A stretch of 64,000 nt of DNA from an uncultured Treponema sp. (GTDB lineage: Bacteria > Spirochaetota > Spirochaetia > Treponematales > Treponemataceae), in NCBI GenBank assembly GCA_900317625.1, contig ONHK01000002.1, forward strand, positions 147,129 to 211,128, written 5' to 3'. The translations under genes and the position numbers were made by a program. Each line of letters starts with the position of its first letter. Position 1 is the first letter of the stretch. Shown here piece after piece: positions 59,890 to 64,000 of this stretch. The notes under the pieces are model-generated. The model had not been told where the DNA came from and searched no databases. It worked only from the letters and a program-made list of their open reading frames with translations.

Positions 59890-60894
59890 ATGAAAAGAAT
59901 GAATTTTATTGCAGGCGTTTGTGCTTGTGCTGTTTTGGCGGCTGGTTGTTCAAAAAAATCTTCGGACAATTTGGCGGCGGGAAAATCTGTTAAAATTGGA
60001 ATTGCGAAAATTGTTCAGCATGTGGCTCTTGATGACATTGAGCGCGGTGTTATTGATGCCGTAAAAGATGCTGGAATTAACGCAACTTATGATTTGCAGA
60101 ATGCGAATGGCGACGTGAATACTGCAAATCAGATTGCTTCGCAGTTTAAAGATGAAAAGGTTGATGTTGCGGTTGGAATTGCTACTCCGGTTGCGGTTGC
60201 GCTTGCAAATACAATCAAGGATGTTCCGGTTGTTTTTGGAACTGTAACTGACCCGATAAAAGCTGGGCTTGTTACAACTTTGGCTCATGGTGAAAAAAAT
60301 GTTACAGGAATGAGCGATGAGTTGCCTTCTGTTGAGCATATTAAATTGTTCAAAAAAATTGCAGGGATTAAGACTCTTGGATATATTTATACTTCCAGCG
60401 AGGATAATTCGCTTTCTGGCCTTGAACTTGTAAAAAAAGGCTGTGCAGAAGCTGGTCTTGAACTTGTTACTCAGTCTATTTCTGCGTCTTCGGAAGTAAA
60501 GCAGGCTGCCGAGGCGATTGTTGGTCGCGTTGATGGAATTTATCTTACAACGGACAATACTGTGTTCAGTGCGCTTCCAGCTTTGGTTAGCGTTTTTAAT
60601 AAAGCTAAAAAACCGATTTTTTCCGGTGATGTTACTGGTGCAAAAAATGGCGGATGCTTTATGGCTTCTGGTTTTAATTATTACAAGGCTGGCCGAGCGA
60701 CTGGTGAAATGGTTGTTCAGATTTTGAATGGTGCAAAACCTAGCGAAATGCCTGTGCGTTTTATGACAAAACCTTCTGATTCTGATTTGCTTTTTGATTT
60801 GGATGCAGCGGCTCTTTGCGGAATTACTATTCCAGAAGAATATCTTTCGCAGGCAACTTACATTATTCAGAACGGTAAATTGGAAGAAAAATAA
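59890..60894 (+). CDS. ABC transporter substrate-binding lipoprotein (ABC_sub_bind family)
   Basis: 334 residues from the ATG at 59890; 13 upstream open codons overlap the promoter. Lipobox LAAGC. PF04392-type fold: 'VKIGIAKIVQHVALDDIERG' (about 31-50), 'ANGDVNTANQIASQF', 'VVFGTVTDPIKAGLV' and 'TTDNTVFSALPALV'. Members bind aromatic amino acids (TrpX) or other small molecules; the ligand is not shown. First of a three-gene importer. Confidence 0.85.
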   Translation: MKRMNFIAGVCACAVLAAGCSKKSSDNLAAGKSVKIGIAKIVQHVALDDIERGVIDAVKDAGINATYDLQNANGDVNTANQIASQFKDEKVDVAVGIATPVAVALANTIKDVPVVFGTVTDPIKAGLVTTLAHGEKNVTGMSDELPSVEHIKLFKKIAGIKTLGYIYTSSEDNSLSGLELVKKGCAEAGLELVTQSISASSEVKQAAEAIVGRVDGIYLTTDNTVFSALPALVSVFNKAKKPIFSGDVTGAKNGGCFMASGFNYYKAGRATGEMVVQILNGAKPSEMPVRFMTKPSDSDLLFDLDAAALCGITIPEEYLSQATYIIQNGKLEEK

Positions 60895-60897
60895 GAT

Positions 60898-61830
60898 ATG
60901 TTGGAAACTGTACTCATAGAAGGTTTTATTTATGGAATCATGGTTCTGGGCGTTTTTGTTTCGTACAGAACTTTGAATTTTTGTGATATGACAGTTGATG
61001 GCGCATTCCCGATGGGCGGCTGTATTCTTGCGGCTTGCCTTCAGTTGGGAGTTCCGCCTTTTATTGCGTTGCTGCTTGCTTTTGTTGGCGGATGTTTTGC
61101 CGGGCTTTGCACAACTATGCTTTACACAAAACTTCGGATTCCAGATTTGCTTGCCGGAATTCTTATGATGACAATGCTTTATTCTATTAATTTGCGGATT
61201 ATGAATAATCGTGCGAATGTTTCATTTTTAAGAATAAAGACTACATTCAGCGGCATTACGGCTTTTTTTGAGGAACAGTTTCCTTCTCTTCCTTCTGAAT
61301 TTGGAATTCTTTTATTTTTAATAGTTTTTATCGTTGTCTTAAAATCTTTGCTGGATTTATTTTTTCATACTGATTTGGGACTTACGATGGGCGCACTTGG
61401 CGCAAATGAACAGATGATTGTTAGCCAAGGCGTGAATCCGCAGATTGTGCGCGGAATCGGCATTTGTTTTGGCGATGGACTTGCTTCTTTGGCTGGAGCT
61501 TTTGCCGCAATGTACAATGGTTTTGCTGATGTTGGAAGCGGAACTGGCGTGATTGTAAGTGGGCTTGCTTCTTTGATGCTTGGAGAATTTATAATCCGTT
61601 CAAATAAAATTGGTTGGCAAACTTTGCGCGTTCTGATTGGTTCAATAATTTACCGTGCGCTTATGCTGATTGCCCGAAAATATGGGCATTTTGTAAATCT
61701 TACACCGAATGATTTAAAGTTGATTACAGGAATTTTAATCATCATTTGTCTTATAATTTCAAACATAAAAGGTAAAAAGGACTGGAAAATTCATTTTAGA
61801 CGACCAGCGAAAAACGGAGCTTCAAAATGA
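60898..61830 (+). CDS. ABC transporter permease (TrpY-like)
   Basis: 310 residues, branched-chain-type permease fold with about eight or nine helices. 'LNFCDMTVDGAFPMGGCILA' (about 26-45) is the hallmark start, followed by 'CTTMLYTKLRIPDLLAGILM' and 'GIGICFGDGLASLAGAFAAM'. It starts 3 bases after the lipoprotein gene and overlaps the ATPase start by 4 bases. Confidence 0.88.
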   Translation: MLETVLIEGFIYGIMVLGVFVSYRTLNFCDMTVDGAFPMGGCILAACLQLGVPPFIALLLAFVGGCFAGLCTTMLYTKLRIPDLLAGILMMTMLYSINLRIMNNRANVSFLRIKTTFSGITAFFEEQFPSLPSEFGILLFLIVFIVVLKSLLDLFFHTDLGLTMGALGANEQMIVSQGVNPQIVRGIGICFGDGLASLAGAFAAMYNGFADVGSGTGVIVSGLASLMLGEFIIRSNKIGWQTLRVLIGSIIYRALMLIARKYGHFVNLTPNDLKLITGILIIICLIISNIKGKKDWKIHFRRPAKNGASK

Positions 61831-62624
61831 TAACAATTGAAAATCTTAATGTTGTTTTTAATAAAGGAACTCCGGATGAAAACCATGCGCTGAAAAATAT
61901 CAATCTTAAAATTGATAAGGGCGATTTTATAACTGTAATTGGTTCAAATGGCGCAGGAAAATCAACTTTGTACAATGCAATTGCTGGAACTTTATCGCCG
62001 GAAAGCGGTCATATTTTTTTGGATGAAGAAAACCGCGAAATCACTTTTGACAAGGAATATAAAAGGGCGCGCTATATAGGACGCATTTTTCAGAATCCGC
62101 TTTTGGGAACTGCCGGAAAAATGAGCCTTGAAGATAATATGATGATTTGCAGCAAAAAAGGCTGGAAAGGTTTAAGAATCAGTCTGAACGGAAAAATGCG
62201 CGAATATTTTAAAAGTCAGTTGAAAGTTCTTGATATGGGACTGGAAAACCGATTGAATGACAATGTGAATCAGTTTAGTGGCGGGCAGAGGCAGGCGTTA
62301 ACTTTGCTGATGGCGGTTATGTCAAAGCCAGATTTGCTATTGCTTGATGAGCATACGGCAGCTTTGGATCCGACAAACGCAGATATTGTGATGAAACTTA
62401 CCCGTCAATTTGCAGAAGAATACAATCTTACTGTTATGATGGTTACGCATAATATGAAGCACGCCTTGGAATATGGAAACCGTCTTATTATGATGGATGA
62501 TGGTGAGATAATTTTTGATGTAAAAGGTAAGGAAAAAGCGGAATTAACAATGGACGATATTGTTGAACGCTTTAAGCAAATCAAGAAAAAAGAACTTTCA
62601 AATGACCAGATGATGCTTCAGTAA
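61827..62624 (+). CDS. ABC transporter ATPase (TrpZ-like)
   Basis: 265 residues. Walker A 'GSNGAGKST' (about 44-52), signature 'FSGGQRQALTLLMAVM', Walker B 'LLLLDEHTAALD' with His in the place of the usual Pro, which is common in this subfamily, and switch 'VTHNMKHAL'. Its ATG overlaps the permease stop (ATGA). Drives the importer with the two preceding products. Confidence 0.92.
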   Translation: MITIENLNVVFNKGTPDENHALKNINLKIDKGDFITVIGSNGAGKSTLYNAIAGTLSPESGHIFLDEENREITFDKEYKRARYIGRIFQNPLLGTAGKMSLEDNMMICSKKGWKGLRISLNGKMREYFKSQLKVLDMGLENRLNDNVNQFSGGQRQALTLLMAVMSKPDLLLLDEHTAALDPTNADIVMKLTRQFAEEYNLTVMMVTHNMKHALEYGNRLIMMDDGEIIFDVKGKEKAELTMDDIVERFKQIKKKELSNDQMMLQ

Positions 62625-62655
62625 TTTTTGGTGGAAATCTTTGGAAAATTCTGTT

Positions 62656-62661
62656 TATAAT
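62656..62661 (+). promoter_or_regulatory. -10 element of the HAD gene, leaderless spacing
   Basis: TATAAT ends 6 bases before the ATG at 62668; this decides the start against an upstream TTG at 62641. Confidence 0.65.
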
Positions 62662-62667
62662 ATAAAT

Positions 62668-63501
62668 ATGAAAATTCCACAGAACAAACTGAATGTAAAA
62701 CTTATTGCTTTTGATCTTGATGACACACTTTTAAATAAAGAAACAAAAATTTCTGAGAAAACTTTGGCGGCTATTCAAAAAGCGGCGGCAAAAGGAATTT
62801 ATATTGTGCTTTGTTCTGGCCGGGCGGAAAATGGAATTTTGCCTTACGTGCGTGCGTTGAATATTGCAGGAACTCAGCAGGGAAGATTTATAATTGCGTT
62901 TAATGGAGCAAGCATTTTTGATTTGCACAAAAGAATTCCTATTTATACAAATCAAGTTGAAACTGATATTTTAAAATTTGTTTATAACGAAGCAAGAAAA
63001 CGGGGAATGCCTTCTGTTGTTTATGAACCTTCTGTGATTTACTCCTGGGAAGATAGCGATTGGGCGCGGATGGATGCAAAACTTTGCAGTTTAAAGTTTG
63101 AAGTTGTTCCAGAGTTTGAAAAATTTCTTGAAAAAGGATTTCCTAAGATGCTCGTTCCTTCTGAGCCGGAAAAAGTAAAAGCGTTCAAAGAATTTCTTTG
63201 CGAAAAATTGAATGGCCGGGCAGATATTTTTATTTCAAAACCATTTTTTCTTGAAGTTATGAGCCACGGAGTTGGAAAAGGTCCTTCGATTTTGTGGCTT
63301 GCTGATGAGCTTGGGATTCCTCATGAACAGACAATGGCTTTTGGTGACAGCATGAATGATGAGTCTATGTTGCGTGCCTGTGGCTATGGTGTTGCAATGA
63401 GCAATGGACTTGACTACATAAAAAATCTTTGCGATTTTGTTACACGCTATGACAATAACAATGATGGAATCGCAGATTTTCTTGAAAATTTTGTTTTGTA
63501 G
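62668..63501 (+). CDS. Cof-type HAD family hydrolase
   Basis: 277 residues from the ATG at 62668. HAD motif I 'AFDLDDTLLN' (about 13-22), motif II 'VLCSGR', motif III Lys in 'GVGKGPSILW', motif IV 'AFGDSMNDESML'. The C2B cap between ~85 and 190 puts it in the Cof group, which dephosphorylates sugar phosphates, FMN or other small phosphates. Substrate unknown. Confidence 0.92.
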   Translation: MKIPQNKLNVKLIAFDLDDTLLNKETKISEKTLAAIQKAAAKGIYIVLCSGRAENGILPYVRALNIAGTQQGRFIIAFNGASIFDLHKRIPIYTNQVETDILKFVYNEARKRGMPSVVYEPSVIYSWEDSDWARMDAKLCSLKFEVVPEFEKFLEKGFPKMLVPSEPEKVKAFKEFLCEKLNGRADIFISKPFFLEVMSHGVGKGPSILWLADELGIPHEQTMAFGDSMNDESMLRACGYGVAMSNGLDYIKNLCDFVTRYDNNNDGIADFLENFVL

Positions 63502-63534
63502 ATTAGATTTTCAATTTTCTTTCTTTTAAATTAT

Positions 63535-63614
63535 AAAAATCATCATTTTCGAAATTCTCTTTTGTTTAAGGAAAATATTCCTAGTTCTGAAGGAATTTAT
63601 CCTTGATGATTTTT
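63535..63614. terminator. Two-level hairpin after the HAD gene
   Basis: Outer arms AAAAATCATCA / TGATGATTTTT and inner arms AAGGA-AAATATTCC / GGAATTTATCCTT, with a 22-base bulge on the left side. It ends in a short T-run on each strand. Likely ends the HAD gene. Confidence 0.5.
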
Positions 63615-63634
63615 GTGACTATTACAAGTATTGA

Positions 63635-63833
63635 ACTGCAGACTGTACAGTAGTGGAGAACATAACGTACGTTAGAGAACTGCAGAGCGTACAGTAGTGG
63701 AGAGCATAACGTACGTTAGAGGACTGCATAACGTACAGTAGAGAAGTACATAACGAACACTCTTGAGGTGCTGAACGTACTGTTTTAGAGTCCAAGACTG
63801 TACGCTATGGATGTTTATAATGCACGAGAGAGA
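63635..63833. repeat. Nine-unit degenerate array with 22-bp period
   Basis: The tetramer GTAC (or GAAC, GCAC) recurs at 63645, 63667, 63689, 63711, 63733, 63755, 63777, 63800 and 63822. The first units are nearly identical in pairs (1 with 3, 2 with 4), giving a 44-bp higher order. Unit core: ACTGCATAACGTACAGTAG plus a purine-rich tail. It has no distinct spacers, so it is not CRISPR. It is not coding, since 22 is not a multiple of 3. Confidence 0.85.
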
Positions 63834-63979
63834 TAAATACCTATATTACATATAAAAAATCCTCCTTTTTATTCATTTTCCAATAATTATGTATTGTGTT
63901 TACATCCTATAAGGGCGATTCTGTCAATCAAAAGGCTGTTTTTCGCATGCTTACGTTCAATACAATATTGGAGGATAAG

Positions 63980-64000
63980 ATGAAAAAATTATTCGCTTTC
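63980..64000 (+). CDS. Start of a further gene (cut by window end)
   Basis: GGAGG (63970-63974) then ATG at 63980 opens MKKLFAF, the look of a signal peptide. Only seven codons are visible. The ~150 bases between the 22-bp array and this start hold no other frame and probably the promoter. Confidence 0.6.

Noticed and set aside
63635..63833. CRISPR array
   Set aside because: Units are contiguous and similar throughout; there are no unique spacers and no cas genes.
1..64000. tRNA, rRNA or IS-element genes
   Set aside because: I looked through the spacers and saw no cloverleaf, rRNA segment or transposase; spacers are mostly too short.

Overview
The window is a compact, AT-rich (roughly 35-40% G+C by eye) bacterial chromosome segment with about 57 genes, two of them cut by the window edges. 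Short lipoprotein signals, a fused PyrK-PyrD dihydroorotate dehydrogenase, a biotin ECF transporter, large Treponema-style lipoproteins and c-di-GMP proteins, and an outer-membrane-like barrel on a lipase point to a host-associated spirochaete, most likely a gut or rumen Treponema. That assignment is inference from gene content; no rRNA or tRNA gene was seen.

Layout. 1-5.8 kb: end of a type I pullulanase, a small lipoprotein, then (minus strand) a TetR regulator, an RNA methyltransferase and pyrKD. 5.8-13.2 kb (minus): a class 3 lipase between two pyrimidine genes, pyrF, the biotin importer genes bioY-bioM-bioN under a BirA-type operator, an S1-domain protein and metF. 13.3-22.7 kb: a TrhA-like membrane protein, hrpB, an EAL phosphodiesterase, an orphan ECF S-component and trkA-trkH. 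22.8-34.3 kb: asnB with a terminator in its leader, a YitT protein, an XRE regulator, a large lipoprotein, ettA, a two-gene SAP/ART-like module of unknown function, uppP, a LysR regulator and a PQ-loop protein. 34.3-44.7 kb: maa, the DUF4956/VTC/CotH trio, ptsI, der, a MerR regulator, an Rsm22-like methyltransferase and an acyl-CoA ligase. 44.8-54.4 kb: a TPR diguanylate cyclase, a TetR regulator, a UPF0210 protein, a GNAT protein, putP, DUF763 and an Rrf2 regulator. 54.4-64 kb: a TrmH-type methyltransferase, a zur-znuACB operon with an accessory lipoprotein, an orphan vsr, a TrpXYZ-like ABC importer, a Cof-type HAD phosphatase and the start of another gene.

Themes. Genes are packed so tightly that eight convergent pairs meet with stop codons overlapping or at most 15 bp apart. 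At least eight genes have a perfect TATAAT ending exactly 6 or 7 bases before the start codon and no Shine-Dalgarno, implying leaderless mRNAs; four more show a weaker -10 at the same spacing. Regulatory sites can be read for biotin (BirA), zinc (Zur), Rrf2, LysR and XRE regulators.

Most unusual structure: (i) a ~75-bp double-hairpin repeat present three times, one copy lying in frame inside the linker of PyrKD; (ii) a nine-unit array of degenerate repeats with a 22-bp period at 63635-63833, just upstream of a gene that leaves the window; (iii) a strong promoter followed at once by a 24-bp-stem intrinsic terminator ahead of asnB; (iv) the SAP-domain/ART-like gene pair, which looks richer in G+C than its surroundings and may be an acquired module.
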